Positions 51,183 to 63,256 are shown, counted from the stretch's first letter. The stretch is DNA of 64,000 nucleotides from Methanobacterium sp. (GCF_016217785.1 NZ_JACRGA010000005.1:62001-126000), one strand, 5' to 3'. Numbers and translations are program-made. The notes: generated by a model not told the origin, from the sequence alone.

Positions 51183-52034
51183 TTATTTGTTAATTTTATT
51201 CAGCAAGTCTTTAATTTCATTTATTTCAGATTTAATCTCACTTAAATCATTTTCAATTCCCTTAACATTCTCTTCTTTCGCCATCTTTGATTCTAAATCC
51301 TGCACTCGTTTATCAAGTTTCTTTGCATAATTAACACTTGTTTTGGCGAGTTTTTCACGGTCATCACGTAGTTTATCCATTAAAGAAGAAGTGGTGGCTG
51401 CAGTTAACAGGCTGGAAATACCTATGGCACTAACCATGGCAATCACTCCAATTAAACGTCCCCACTGAGTGATGGGAACCACATCTCCGTAGCCAACAGT
51501 GGTTATGGTCTGAATAACGTACCATAATGAGTCCTCATAGGTAGTAACTTCAGGGTTAACTCCACTTTCAAGTAAAAAGAACCCTATTGAACAAACAAGA
51601 AGCACAACCACAAAGAATGCAAATCCATAGACCAGCCGGCTTTTTGAAACAAACCTATCTACTGCTTTACCCACCTGACCGGCAGCCATTATCAATGTAA
51701 CTATTTTAATTAGTGCTAAAATTTTCAGGATGATTGAAGCGTCACTCAACCCCAGAATAACAATTCCGATGAAATAGAATGGTATAACTGCTATAATACC
51801 GTTCCAGTTTCTTTGGAAATATCCTGCTTTTGATTCATTTCTGCGGCGCTGGATCCAGTATCCGAATACAAGCAGTGCGCTGGTTATTAAATCAAAATAA
51901 GCGATGTTGGTGTATGTACCGGGTTTGAGGGGTAGAAATACACTGGTGAAAAGAAGAAAACTGTCCAGGAATATGAAGATCAGGAAAATTATCTCCATGA
52001 CCAGTTCCAGCTTATGATGCAGCTTAGTATCCAT
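51183..52034 (-). CDS. Potassium channel, TVGYGD filter, C-terminal coiled coil
   Basis: 283 residues. About six hydrophobic segments in residues 10-215; the pore loop TITTVGYGD near 174-182 is the classical K+ selectivity filter. No row of arginines is seen in the fourth helix, so it is not obviously voltage gated. The C-terminal 60 residues form a charged coiled coil instead of an RCK domain. Convergent with the DUF308 gene. Confidence 0.9.
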   Translation of the reverse strand: MDTKLHHKLELVMEIIFLIFIFLDSFLLFTSVFLPLKPGTYTNIAYFDLITSALLVFGYWIQRRRNESKAGYFQRNWNGIIAVIPFYFIGIVILGLSDASIILKILALIKIVTLIMAAGQVGKAVDRFVSKSRLVYGFAFFVVVLLVCSIGFFLLESGVNPEVTTYEDSLWYVIQTITTVGYGDVVPITQWGRLIGVIAMVSAIGISSLLTAATTSSLMDKLRDDREKLAKTSVNYAKKLDKRVQDLESKMAKEENVKGIENDLSEIKSEINEIKDLLNKINK

Positions 52035-52306
52035 GTATTTAACTTGATTAGTTCCATCAAATATTTTTTTCTATTATCATTTCACAAATCTCATTTTATC
52101 CAACTATTCAATTTAGATACGAGATTATATCTGTAAAATGTATATCTTGGGGCCCAATGGAGTTGTGTCTTTTTGCTACGAAGTCATCAAATGTCTTTAT
52201 TTAAGTTATTATTAAATTAGTCATTATTTTAAGTTTTACTAGGGTTTATTCCCATATTTTAAGCTATTCCTATATTTTAAGCTATATTAATAGTCATGTC
52301 ACTATT

Positions 52307-54292
52307 TTAAGACATTTCACGATATCTTTCCAGTGATCCGGTTTGGTGACCCAGTTCCACTCCTTCCTGCATGAATTTAACATCATTGGTGATCCAATCC
52401 AGGTAACTTTCCAGGTTTGATTCAACATCAGAATCATTATAAAATTTATTGATGTTCGCCCGGGGAAGTACCACGTTTTTATTCACAGAAAGAGCCAGTT
52501 CATTCAGAGCATCAATCAACTGTTCTTTAAAACGGGAAATGTCAGGTAAACTCGCACCGGATTCAATTAGAGTGGCCAGGGCAGAAATATCAGCTGCTAA
52601 TTTTCGATTGGCTGCACCGAGTTCTTTATACAATGACACATCCTCCCCAACATTATTAAAGGTATCATCAACCTTTTTAATAGCGGATTCAAGGTTTTTT
52701 TCCTCCAACATGTATTTCCTGAAATGGGTGACTGCATTTTCATGATCGTAATCCATCTCTTCGTCTGGAATAACTGCTTTTGCATATTCTCGGTTGGCAT
52801 GGATGGTTCTGGCGATCTGCCCAGGAAGATCTACTGTCATGCGGCTGGGCAGAATAAGGTAAGCGCAGATGAATGCTATAATAGCACCAATGGATATGTC
52901 GATTATGCGGGCAATTGCATTTTCCCATACTGGTCCTGTGGGCCATATCAACACCACGAAAATGGAAAGGAACATAACTGAAAGTCCCATGTAACTGGGA
53001 TAAAATGCCCTGAATAAGAAAAGCATCAGGAAACCTAACCAGACTAGTGCATAATGAGGGAATAAGAATCCTAGAATTATAGCCAGGATTATAGCCACAA
53101 CATTAAATGAAACCCTTAAAATAATGTTATTCAGGGTGCTGGTAACATCCGGTTTGATTATGATTAAAATACCCATGGTAACCCAGAGTGCGTCACGTCC
53201 ATGGGTTAAATACACCACCAGAAGTCCAAGAGTAAGGGCCAGGGAGAATCTCAGAGCATGACGTATGTACATGTTCTTTAGATTAAAATTAGCTTCTAAA
53301 ACATCTTTAAGAGAGCTTCGGGGTGATAATATCCTTAATTTTCCAGTGGAAGGATACTTCCCCACCAGGAGATCATTGGCCCTTTGAAGTAGAGTTTGGA
53401 TGTTTTTGGATGCATCAATCAGGGTTTTGGTATTTGGATCTCTGGAATTAAAAGATTTTTCCATATTTTTAATCCCCTGATCTATGGATTCTAACTCCAC
53501 GGGATGTGGAACATTGGTAATGTTCCTCGCAATCTCTAAACTGCTTTTATCAGCAGTAATCATGAAACTGTGGAATAATTCATGGGATTCACCGGATAAA
53601 CGGGATAACATCAGTTTACTGTAACCTCTAAACCCGGTGAGATAATTTCCAATTCTGAAAAGTTCATAATCCCTTCCCTCAATAGGAATTCCGGATAATG
53701 TCTCTCTAATGGATAACACACGCTCGAGGGAGGTTTCGGGGACGAAAGAAGAAGCAATCATGTTTAAAATATCCTTTTTTTGCCCCCAAATTTTAGGTAT
53801 GAAAAGGATAGATGCAACCAGATAGGCTAAAATTATGTAAAGTCCCCAGTCAAGTGTGGAAGCATCCCGGTTAACCAGAGCCACTGACAGGAAGTAACCA
53901 CAGAATATTATAAAACCAAAAAGACCAACGCTTTCACTGAAAATGTACATGGAAAGGCTTAAAAAAGCCCAGATAACAGTAAAAAATAAAAAGACAGGCA
54001 AACTCGAGAGAGCCAGAGAAGAACTTATGAAAGCTAAAAAAGTCATTATAAAGCCAACGAAAGCCATGGGGATGATCTTACGAAGGGGCAGTGGCAAGTC
54101 TATGATTATGGTGGCTATCAGGGTAATAAACATGACTGCTTTAATTCCCTCATCAAAACCCAAAGACTTGGCTACTAATGCCGCTAAAATCATTAAAATT
54201 ATAGATTTAACAGCTTGGCTCCACAGGGGTTTACCAGTAGGTTTGGATAATATTTTTAACCTTCCTACAAAACCCTTCTTTTCCACATACAC
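52307..54292 (-). CDS. FUSC family transporter-like membrane protein
   Basis: 661 residues with two similar hydrophobic blocks (about 25-170 and 345-475), each followed by a soluble helical region. This matches the FUSC/aromatic-acid-exporter architecture of AaeB and YccS. It may export small acids, but substrates in archaea are unknown. AGGTGTGT precedes the ATG. It is the longest gene of the envelope region and stands alone. Confidence 0.8.
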   Translation of the reverse strand: MYVEKKGFVGRLKILSKPTGKPLWSQAVKSIILMILAALVAKSLGFDEGIKAVMFITLIATIIIDLPLPLRKIIPMAFVGFIMTFLAFISSSLALSSLPVFLFFTVIWAFLSLSMYIFSESVGLFGFIIFCGYFLSVALVNRDASTLDWGLYIILAYLVASILFIPKIWGQKKDILNMIASSFVPETSLERVLSIRETLSGIPIEGRDYELFRIGNYLTGFRGYSKLMLSRLSGESHELFHSFMITADKSSLEIARNITNVPHPVELESIDQGIKNMEKSFNSRDPNTKTLIDASKNIQTLLQRANDLLVGKYPSTGKLRILSPRSSLKDVLEANFNLKNMYIRHALRFSLALTLGLLVVYLTHGRDALWVTMGILIIIKPDVTSTLNNIILRVSFNVVAIILAIILGFLFPHYALVWLGFLMLFLFRAFYPSYMGLSVMFLSIFVVLIWPTGPVWENAIARIIDISIGAIIAFICAYLILPSRMTVDLPGQIARTIHANREYAKAVIPDEEMDYDHENAVTHFRKYMLEEKNLESAIKKVDDTFNNVGEDVSLYKELGAANRKLAADISALATLIESGASLPDISRFKEQLIDALNELALSVNKNVVLPRANINKFYNDSDVESNLESYLDWITNDVKFMQEGVELGHQTGSLERYREMS

Positions 54293-54721
54293 ACCTGCCC
54301 TGATAGTAATTTTTAACTAATGGTCTAACTGGATTTATTAGTCTAATTAATTAGTCTATTTATCTAAAATTTTTTAGTTCTAAATTTATTCATTCAAATC
54401 CCAGTATCATTTTAAATTTATTATAATAATCTTAAATTGATTTTTATCATAATCACTATTAAAACATTGTCTTAACAATCAGATTACAACTATTACACCT
54501 ATATTCAATGGAATGAATTCCTATGAATGGATAAGTTCCGGTTGTTACACACGATTGTTCGAGATTATTTAAAATACTAAAAAACTAAAAAATAGAAAGA
54601 GTTAACACGGCAATTAAATCTCAGTTAAGAATAAAGCATACAATCTAAGTATAATTCAGATTCTTAAAAAATTTCAATTCAAATTTAAGTTATTTATATT
54701 AACACATGGGAGATTTGAGAA
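54293..54721. other. Intergenic interval, AT-rich
   Basis: 429 bases between divergent FUSC and YjdF-like genes. It has short palindromes of the attaattagtctattt type near 54340-54360 and a TATA-like ttatttatatta close to the YjdF start. No convincing ORF. Confidence 0.5.
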
Positions 54722-55417
54722 ATGAGCTTTTTAAACCCAAATCCAGAAGACACAAGTCCTTTGCAGAGAAATTTGCTGAGAATAATGCGTATATTCCTTT
54801 TAGTTGCTGGTATTTACATCACCATTTTTGGTGGTGCCAATGGTGCAGAGAGAATTTTTGGAATTCTGATACTGGTGGCGCTGGCAATAATCAACACCCC
54901 TTCATTTTTCACTGGAAACAGAATACGTGCCCTACCTGTTGAAATAGAGATCCTACTCCTGGCCATGGTATTGTTTGAACTGGTAGGGGGCGATGCACTG
55001 GGTTTGTATGTTAAACTGCCCCACTATGATAATTTCATGCACTTCATGCTACCATTATACATTGCACTTATCGGCATGATGCTGGTTTACACCATGTACT
55101 ACTATGGTAGATTGAAAGCTTCCTTAGCAGAGATGGCAATTCTCATTGTTATAGTAACCATAGGTTTAGGTGGAATACTGGAAATGGGGGAATATACCTA
55201 TGATAAATATTTATCACAGGGCCCAATAGGTCAAATCACTGGAAACACTCAAATGCAGGGTTCACCAACCCAGGATGCTCATGATGACACTATGAATGAC
55301 TTGTTTACCGACACTGCAGGTGGAATTGTTGGAGCTTTACTGGGAGTATTGCTCATTAGAAGAGCAGAGAAGAAAGGTGGACACTGGAGGGTAGCAGATG
55401 AAATCGAGAATATGTAA
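54722..55417 (+). CDS. YjdF-like (DUF2238) integral membrane protein
   Basis: 231 residues, about six helices. The conserved polar residues typical of DUF2238 are present: HYDNFMHF in the middle, an LEMGEYTYD motif and DAHDDTMNDLFTDTAGG. These give a row of His, Glu and Asp within the membrane region. Function unknown. GGGAGATTTGAG precedes the ATG. Confidence 0.75.
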   Translation: MSFLNPNPEDTSPLQRNLLRIMRIFLLVAGIYITIFGGANGAERIFGILILVALAIINTPSFFTGNRIRALPVEIEILLLAMVLFELVGGDALGLYVKLPHYDNFMHFMLPLYIALIGMMLVYTMYYYGRLKASLAEMAILIVIVTIGLGGILEMGEYTYDKYLSQGPIGQITGNTQMQGSPTQDAHDDTMNDLFTDTAGGIVGALLGVLLIRRAEKKGGHWRVADEIENM

Positions 55418-55558
55418 TGTAAAGATCATTTATCTTAAAAAATCTATCTTTCCTTTATTATTTTTTAGAATGATTATGTCTTAAAAAAGTTGATAAATCG
55501 TCATTAAAGGATTTTAACAAATTTTATAATGGAGTACTACTAAAATCTTTTTATTAAT

Positions 55559-55609
55559 ATAATCCCTGGAGGTATATAATCCCTAGAGGTATATAATCCC
55601 TGGAAGTAG
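55559..55609. repeat. 17-bp tandem repeat, three copies
   Basis: Unit ataatccctggaggtat, copies at 55559-55575, 55576-55592 (one change) and 55593-55609 (partial divergence). Each contains a GGAGG- or GAGG-like Shine-Dalgarno core. It lies in the leader of the metallophosphoesterase gene. Confidence 0.85.
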
Positions 55610-55673
55610 ACTTTTAACATCCCTATTCGTCTGTCCTTCAAAAGAGAAATAGCATATTAATAAGGTTATATTT

Positions 55674-56528
<855 letters not shown>

Positions 56529-56630
56529 TGGAGAAAAATTCATTTATAATTTCAATAAATTAATTTGACAATCCAAAAAAATTTATAATCTAATGATAAT
56601 GGGGAGAAGCCCTTCAGGAGGATAATCCAG

Positions 56631-58745
56631 ATGGAAGATGGGGAAAAACAGTCGCTAGAGTGGTATGATCGGATTCAAGACCATTCTCGGTTCTACTGGT
56701 TAGGCAGAACCATGGTTATGTGGATCGGTGGATTTCTGGGATTCATGATTATTGATTATTTATCAGTGGGTTTGCATTTCGATGATTGGTTCACGGCATT
56801 TATAGCCGCAGGAGTAGTGGGAATCCTAAATGCCATGTTCTGGCCAGTATTGACCCGAATATTATTACCCTTTATGGTATTTACGGTGGGGATAGGTTCA
56901 TTATTGTTAAATGCATTATTAATATGGCTGGCCAGTGATTTAATGGCGGGATTCACCATTGAAGGCCCTGCACTGATATTAACGCCCATTGCCATGGCAG
57001 CAATGACCGCAATTTTATCAGCTATTTTAACCATTGATGATGATGCTACTTATTACCGGAATGTTATCCGGAAGATTAAAAAGGGAAAAATCAAATATAA
57101 CGAAAAAACAGGAGTAATATTCCTGGAGATCGATGGTCTTGCCTTTAACATTCTAAATGAAGCCATTGAAAAGGGGGCCATGCCAACCCTTAAAAAATGG
57201 TTAGAAAATGACTCACATAAGGTAATGCCTTGGGAAACTGACCTATCAAGTCAAACCGGGGCCAGTCAGGCGGGGATCCTCCATGGGAATAATCACAACA
57301 TTCCCGCCTTCAGATGGGTGGAGAAAGATAAAAACAATAAAATTATGGTTTCAACAGGATTATCTGATGCCCCGGTTATTGAGAAAAGAATCTCTGATGG
57401 AAACGGGCTTTTAGCCTGTCACGGGGCCAGCAGAACAAACCTGTTTTCTGGAGATGCCGTTGATGTTATTTTCACTTACAGTCAGCTTAAAAACCTGGGA
57501 AGATTCTATACCCGGGCATGGTATTATGTTTATTCTTATCCCTCTAACTTCGCCCGTATTGTAGCATTGTTCTTATGGGATGTTTTTTTAGACTTTGCAT
57601 CACAACTGGTCCACTGGATAAAAAATATCAAACCACGTATAAGGCGAGGTTTTATTTATCCATTTGTAAGAGCAGGAGCAAATGTATTCTTACGTGAGGT
57701 GACCACAGCTGTGGTTATTGGTGACATGCTGGAGGGTAAAGTTGATGTTGCCTACGTAACTTACCTGGGATATGACGAGATCGCCCATCACTCCGGAACC
57801 CGGGATTGGGATGTATTTTATGCTCTTAAAAAGCTGGATATGCAGTTTCATCGTTTGGATAACGCCCGAAAATACGCACCTCGACCTTATCAGCTGGTGG
57901 TTCAATCTGATCACGGTCAAACCAATGGGGCCACTTTCCTGCAAAGATATGGTCAGACCCTGGAGGATCTTGTTCGGGATTTAATGCCCCCAGAAACCCT
58001 CATCTACAGTGAACTTTCCTCCAACGAAGACCACTTTGGCCAGGCTATCCAGAGCCCTATAGAAGATGGTAAAATCTATATAAAGGATCGAAGCGACCAT
58101 GTGGTGGATGAAAGCAGATATCTATTCGATACAGCAGTAAAAAAGGTTGATGAAGCTCCAGTGATTAAGGGTAAGGTTCTAGACTACCTAAAACGTCACG
58201 AAATTGGGGAAATGCCTGCCAAAAAGATATCTTCCGAAAATGCCCAAGTTATTGTACTGGCATCCGGAAATCTGGGACTGATCTACTTAACTGAACACGT
58301 TGAAAGGTTAACCTTTGAACAGATAAAAGCTACATATCCTGATGTGATCCCTGGCCTGATTCAACACGAAGGGGTGGGATTCGTAATGGTCAATTCAAAG
58401 GAACAAGGACCAATGGCAGTTGGAAAAGAAGGAATTCATTACCTTAAAGATGGAACCATTGAAGGGGAGGACCCATTAACTCATTTTGGGCCAAGAGCAC
58501 CTAAACATCTATTGCGCACTGATGGCTTTAAATACGCTCCGGATATTCTGGTTAACAGTTTTTATGATCCTGAAACTAATGAAGTAGCAGCCTTTGAGGA
58601 ATTAGTGGGTAGTCATGGTGGTTTGGGAGGTGAACAAACCCAACCATTCATCATACATCCATCCCAGTGGGATATGGGTTCTGAAGCTATAGTAGGGGCA
58701 GAAAAATTATACAACGTACTAAAAAAACAGTTAGAAACACTTTAA
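56631..58745 (+). CDS. Fusion: phage-holin-like membrane domain plus alkaline-phosphatase-superfamily domain
   Basis: 704 residues. Residues about 20-140 form four helices of the small holin (PF04020-like) type. From about 165 on, VIFLEIDGLAFN leads to an alkaline-phosphatase/phosphodiesterase domain: nucleophile region SSQTGASQAG (about 205-214), GYDEIAHHSG, and DHGQTNG (metal ligands). Its C-terminal part is long. The order suggests a membrane-tethered phosphatase for lipid or teichoic-acid-like phosphates. CAGGAGGAT precedes the ATG. Confidence 0.8.
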   Translation: MEDGEKQSLEWYDRIQDHSRFYWLGRTMVMWIGGFLGFMIIDYLSVGLHFDDWFTAFIAAGVVGILNAMFWPVLTRILLPFMVFTVGIGSLLLNALLIWLASDLMAGFTIEGPALILTPIAMAAMTAILSAILTIDDDATYYRNVIRKIKKGKIKYNEKTGVIFLEIDGLAFNILNEAIEKGAMPTLKKWLENDSHKVMPWETDLSSQTGASQAGILHGNNHNIPAFRWVEKDKNNKIMVSTGLSDAPVIEKRISDGNGLLACHGASRTNLFSGDAVDVIFTYSQLKNLGRFYTRAWYYVYSYPSNFARIVALFLWDVFLDFASQLVHWIKNIKPRIRRGFIYPFVRAGANVFLREVTTAVVIGDMLEGKVDVAYVTYLGYDEIAHHSGTRDWDVFYALKKLDMQFHRLDNARKYAPRPYQLVVQSDHGQTNGATFLQRYGQTLEDLVRDLMPPETLIYSELSSNEDHFGQAIQSPIEDGKIYIKDRSDHVVDESRYLFDTAVKKVDEAPVIKGKVLDYLKRHEIGEMPAKKISSENAQVIVLASGNLGLIYLTEHVERLTFEQIKATYPDVIPGLIQHEGVGFVMVNSKEQGPMAVGKEGIHYLKDGTIEGEDPLTHFGPRAPKHLLRTDGFKYAPDILVNSFYDPETNEVAAFEELVGSHGGLGGEQTQPFIIHPSQWDMGSEAIVGAEKLYNVLKKQLETL

Positions 58746-58781
58746 AAGTATTAAGCATCAGAGATTCAAAGCATTAGAGAT

Positions 58782-60863
58782 TCAATCAACTGGCATTAAA
58801 TGGGTGTTGTTTATGCCCAGGGATTTTATTTTATGCGCAGATTTTTTTGCAGGAGTGTAGGGGAGGATGTGGCCTTGCATTAATGGTTTATCCTTTTTAA
58901 GGAGTTCCACATTCTTAAGTGCAATTTCTCTCCAGATTTCAAGCCAACCACCAGAGTTTTTTTCCATTTTATTTAAACCCAAATGTTCACTCCAGAGTTC
59001 TTCCCGGAAGTTCTTCACATTCCCTGTTTTTACTGCTTCAGTATCCAGAATCACTGCGTTAATTTCCATGTTTAGATGGAGATCAGGATTGGTGATCTGC
59101 GTGAACTCCTCTGCTCCACTGAGACTACTACCATCCAGATTAGAAGTGCCAATGGTTGCCCATTTATCATCCACAATAGAAACCTTACTGTGAACGTAGA
59201 AAGGCTGCAAAGTATGAGGTTCTTTTTTTTCTTCCAAACCCCACAAATTATAAACACCAATACGAGGATGTTCTAACAATGGCCCATCCAAGTCTAATCC
59301 AATTTTTTTAAGGCGATGGTGCTGGTAGAAGCGATAAGTAGGAACATCCGGATTTCCATTAATAACTAAAATAAGTTGAAGGTCTTCATTATTTTCCAGA
59401 GCTGCTTTAATGGCTTTAACAATGTAAGGATTGGTGAAATACTGGTTTTCCATATAGATAAAGTCCTCAGCATTGGATATGGCCCTTCTGTACATCTCTA
59501 ACACTCCTTTTTCCCCATTTTTGAGGATCGTTTGGGGGGTGATTGATCTAACCACCTGTAGTGCCTGTTTTCCCGCAGGAACTGGCTCTGCATGGGCTAC
59601 CAGTTTATCTTTTCCCGCGTATTTCGTAGTGGATAGGTAGTTCCACAGTTCAACGAAGTATTCCTCAATATAAGTGGCGGCTCCTCCGTTAATCTGGATA
59701 GAAACATCGTGTACCGGTTGTTTGTCCTTAGAACCCCTGCGAAGATCGTGTAGGAAGTGTTTCACGGTGTCCCAGTAATCCTGGGTGAAGGGAGAACCTA
59801 TGATAAATGCTTCCTTACCATCCACCATTAGAATTTTGGCATGCATGGCGTGCGGTCCCTGGGCATCGAATGGACGTACCACAACCTCTGTATCCTTAAA
59901 TATTTCAGCTATTTCATCATAATCATCTGGTATAAGGAGGTTCTGGTTTATTAGAATCCTTACTTTCACCCCTTGCTTTGAAGCAGCAATCAGAGTTTCT
60001 GCCAGACTACTTCCATTAACCCCTTCAGGGGAAACATATGGCTTTGCCAGAAAATCAGGGCGAAACTGGAACTGAGTGAGATAAATATAGGATTTAGCCC
60101 CTTTAATGGCTTTCATTATTTCTTCAAGAGCCATTTCATTATCTATTAGTGGTTTGAAACTGTTATTGTCAGTCAGACGTTGGGGCTTATGATCCTCAAG
60201 GGTCACAAGCCATCCTTCGACCCATGATCTTGGCATTACAATATCTTCAACTTCTTTAACAATTTCACTTACATCCGGGTATTCATCACTTCTTTTAAGT
60301 TCAAAAACTCCTAATCGGTCATTTACTATAATTTTTATATCTGGCTCGCGGTCCAGAAGGCTGAGTGATTTTTTTATGATGGATACTGGATTAAGAGAGG
60401 TTTTCACTACATTTTCCTCATCAAGCTGAAAATGGTAACGGGAAGGATCATAGGTTATGAAATATTTCCCTTCGTCATCAGTCCAGTTGCAACCTAAAAA
60501 GTCATCAGGGCCTATGTCAATATCAAAAGCAGTTATCATCAAACCTTTTATAGGATTTCCATCCTCATCTACTACCCTCCCTTTAACTGCTATATTCTGG
60601 GAACTGGTTGTGATATCGCCTAGATCTAAATCTCCCTGAAAATCTGTCTTTTCTAAAACATGCAATAACTTTTCACCTTGATAAAAATGCAGCAAAATGT
60701 GGTCTGCAGATTCAGATAATTCAAAGTCAAAATTACCTTCAGAATCTGATTTAGAATAATTAATTAAGGATTGATGGCAATTTTCACTTATTTTAAGGGT
60801 TTTAATTGTTGTTTCAAGAGGAGTGCCTCTTTTATAAAGTATTCGCCCTTTAACACTTTCCAT
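58782..60863 (-). CDS. Phospholipase D-family protein with N-terminal carboxypeptidase-regulatory-like repeats
   Basis: 693 residues from the ATG that follows GGTGGGG. Two beta-sandwich units (about 1-70 and 85-150; the second opens VKGRVVDEDGNPIKG) precede a PLD domain with two HKD motifs: MHAKILMVDG and VHSKVSIVDD. Bifunctional cardiolipin-synthase or PLD-type hydrolase chemistry is expected, perhaps on membrane phospholipids. There is no signal peptide. Convergent with the holin/phosphatase fusion gene, consistent with a shared envelope role. Confidence 0.85.
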   Translation of the reverse strand: MESVKGRILYKRGTPLETTIKTLKISENCHQSLINYSKSDSEGNFDFELSESADHILLHFYQGEKLLHVLEKTDFQGDLDLGDITTSSQNIAVKGRVVDEDGNPIKGLMITAFDIDIGPDDFLGCNWTDDEGKYFITYDPSRYHFQLDEENVVKTSLNPVSIIKKSLSLLDREPDIKIIVNDRLGVFELKRSDEYPDVSEIVKEVEDIVMPRSWVEGWLVTLEDHKPQRLTDNNSFKPLIDNEMALEEIMKAIKGAKSYIYLTQFQFRPDFLAKPYVSPEGVNGSSLAETLIAASKQGVKVRILINQNLLIPDDYDEIAEIFKDTEVVVRPFDAQGPHAMHAKILMVDGKEAFIIGSPFTQDYWDTVKHFLHDLRRGSKDKQPVHDVSIQINGGAATYIEEYFVELWNYLSTTKYAGKDKLVAHAEPVPAGKQALQVVRSITPQTILKNGEKGVLEMYRRAISNAEDFIYMENQYFTNPYIVKAIKAALENNEDLQLILVINGNPDVPTYRFYQHHRLKKIGLDLDGPLLEHPRIGVYNLWGLEEKKEPHTLQPFYVHSKVSIVDDKWATIGTSNLDGSSLSGAEEFTQITNPDLHLNMEINAVILDTEAVKTGNVKNFREELWSEHLGLNKMEKNSGGWLEIWREIALKNVELLKKDKPLMQGHILPYTPAKKSAHKIKSLGINNTHLMPVD

Positions 60864-61146
60864 GTTCCCCACCAACTTACAGCCTAAAATTTACACCTTT
60901 AAAAAATGATTAATATTTTTGAATAACCAGAATACTTCAATACTCCAGAATACTATATTAATTAAATAAGAATACTCTTAAATGAGTAATTAGAATAAAT
61001 ATATGGAGTTAAAAATATAAATTTTTAATGGAATAGAATCATAAAGTCTTGGAATGGTAATTAATTCTGAAAATCATTTAAAGTTAATTGTGCACTTTTT
61101 AGTTGTTAATTATGATTTTTTTTAGACGATTTTTTAGAATTTAGAG

Positions 61147-61359
61147 ATGGAAACTATGAGTCAAAAGAACGGTAAAAACAGGAAAGATATAAAAATAGGA
61201 TCAGAAGTTTATATTATACTTAAAAAGGATCAGCGTAGTGGAAAAAGAACCAAAGGAATAGTTAAGGATTTATTAACACGTTCTTCTTCCCATCCACATG
61301 GAATCAAGGTTAGACTTGAAGACGGGAGGATCGGAAGGGTTCAAGAAATAATTAAGTAA
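61147..61359 (+). CDS. YwbE family protein (DUF2196)
   Basis: 70 residues, Lys-rich. The DUF2196/YwbE core KIGSEVYIILKKDQRSGKRT and a terminal HPHGIKVRLEDGRIGRV are present. Function unknown. Alternative start at 61156, three codons in; upstream Shine-Dalgarno is weak. Confidence 0.85.
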   Translation: METMSQKNGKNRKDIKIGSEVYIILKKDQRSGKRTKGIVKDLLTRSSSHPHGIKVRLEDGRIGRVQEIIK

Positions 61360-61430
61360 AAAAAACTAAATTAAGATTAAGATGGAATTGAATTAATAAT
61401 AAATAAAATTAAAAAAGTATTGTAAGGATG

Positions 61431-61700
61431 TTATTCATTCTGTTTAACAGGGATCTTCCAGAGATAACCCACTTTTTTACCATTTAATTGTTTATTTTTC
61501 CCTTTCTTTTTGGTTAGCTGGGCTTCACTACCTTCCCATGATTCAACGTGTTCGTCAAGGTATCTGGCTATTTCTTCACTGTATTTTTTGGTTCCAATGG
61601 TGTAATTATCACTTTTATTACGGATATAGCTGATTCCGTCACCTTTTTCTTCCATTACCTTTGATATTTCCATTATTTTTTTATAAAAATCTACAGACAT
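61431..61700 (-). CDS. Small conserved hypothetical protein
   Basis: 89 residues from the ATG after AAGGAGACC; an in-frame start at 61721 is not supported. Helical N terminus with a charged amphipathic helix (MSVDFYKKIMEISKV), then a Lys-rich basic segment and a YLWKIPV end. No recognised domain. It lies between YwbE and tfb, convergent with YwbE. Confidence 0.55.
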   Translation of the reverse strand: MSVDFYKKIMEISKVMEEKGDGISYIRNKSDNYTIGTKKYSEEIARYLDEHVESWEGSEAQLTKKKGKNKQLNGKKVGYLWKIPVKQNE

Positions 61701-61874
61701 AATAGGTCTCCTTTTTCTCATTGATTAAAAATTGTTCATGAATTTGTTGGTATTTTATTCATTTCGCAGTTCAATATATATAAGGTATATGTTTACTGAA
61801 AAATAAAATTTTGTGAAAATAGAGAAGATTTGTATTTCAAACTCATCTTTTCTTTTGTCACATTAACAAATTCG

Positions 61875-62810
<936 letters not shown>

Positions 62811-62866
62811 CTGTTCTTTTCCTGAAACTTCTACTTTTTCTTTAGCAGTTTCTGGAACTTTTTCAA

Positions 62867-63142
62867 TTAATTCTTGCTTCGTTTCCGTCGCCCCCATTTC
62901 TTCTTGGCTTGTTTAGGCACATAAAGAGTCTCTCCAACTCGATTTTCAAAGTTTTTAGAAATTGATGCAAGGATCTTCACTGAGATATAGGGATCCTTAG
63001 TAGGTCCGAAGACATCGTGAATAAACCCTACTTTCTCCTTACGAGAGTTAAAAACAGACAATCCTAAAGCAGGTGTTTGGGTTGATCGGAGTATAATTCG
63101 CCCTCTGTTTGACAAATGTAGTATGCTTCCAAGTTTCTTCAT
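62867..63142 (-). CDS. gar1: H/ACA ribonucleoprotein subunit Gar1
   Basis: 91 residues. Small beta-barrel protein of the H/ACA RNP, needed for turnover of rRNA pseudouridylation with Cbf5, Nop10 and L7Ae. The conserved GFIHDVFGPTKDPYISVK segment is present, and the tail is lysine/arginine-rich (KKKWGRRKRSKN). It lies 56 bases upstream of the tfb start. The region upstream of its ATG has an unusually palindromic promoter. Confidence 0.9.
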   Translation of the reverse strand: MKKLGSILHLSNRGRIILRSTQTPALGLSVFNSRKEKVGFIHDVFGPTKDPYISVKILASISKNFENRVGETLYVPKQAKKKWGRRKRSKN

Positions 63143-63159
63143 GCACTAAACCGAAAATC

Positions 63160-63202
63160 TTATATACTATTGTTCTTCGTTTCATAGTATATAAATCTTT
63201 CG
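63160..63202 (-). promoter_or_regulatory. Palindromic core promoter of gar1-tfb
   Basis: On the minus strand, CGAAAG (BRE, 63197-63202) precedes TTTATATA (TATA box, 63188-63195). Start would fall near 63163-63165, about 22 bases before the gar1 ATG. The region also holds an 11-bp perfect inverted repeat, 63160-63170 with 63184-63194 (13-base spacer), covering the TATA box and start site. On the plus strand the same arm gives a CCGAAAA/TTATATA element, so transcription in both directions is possible. Confidence 0.6.
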
Positions 63203-63256
63203 ATAGCTTTATAAAAAAGATCACTAAATGTATCCTAATTTTCACTAATCTACGCG

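Noticed and set aside
63190..63256. Plus-strand small RNA from the symmetric promoter
   Set aside because: The downstream 65 bases hold no structure or ORF, and a transcript would run antisense into a membrane-protein gene.
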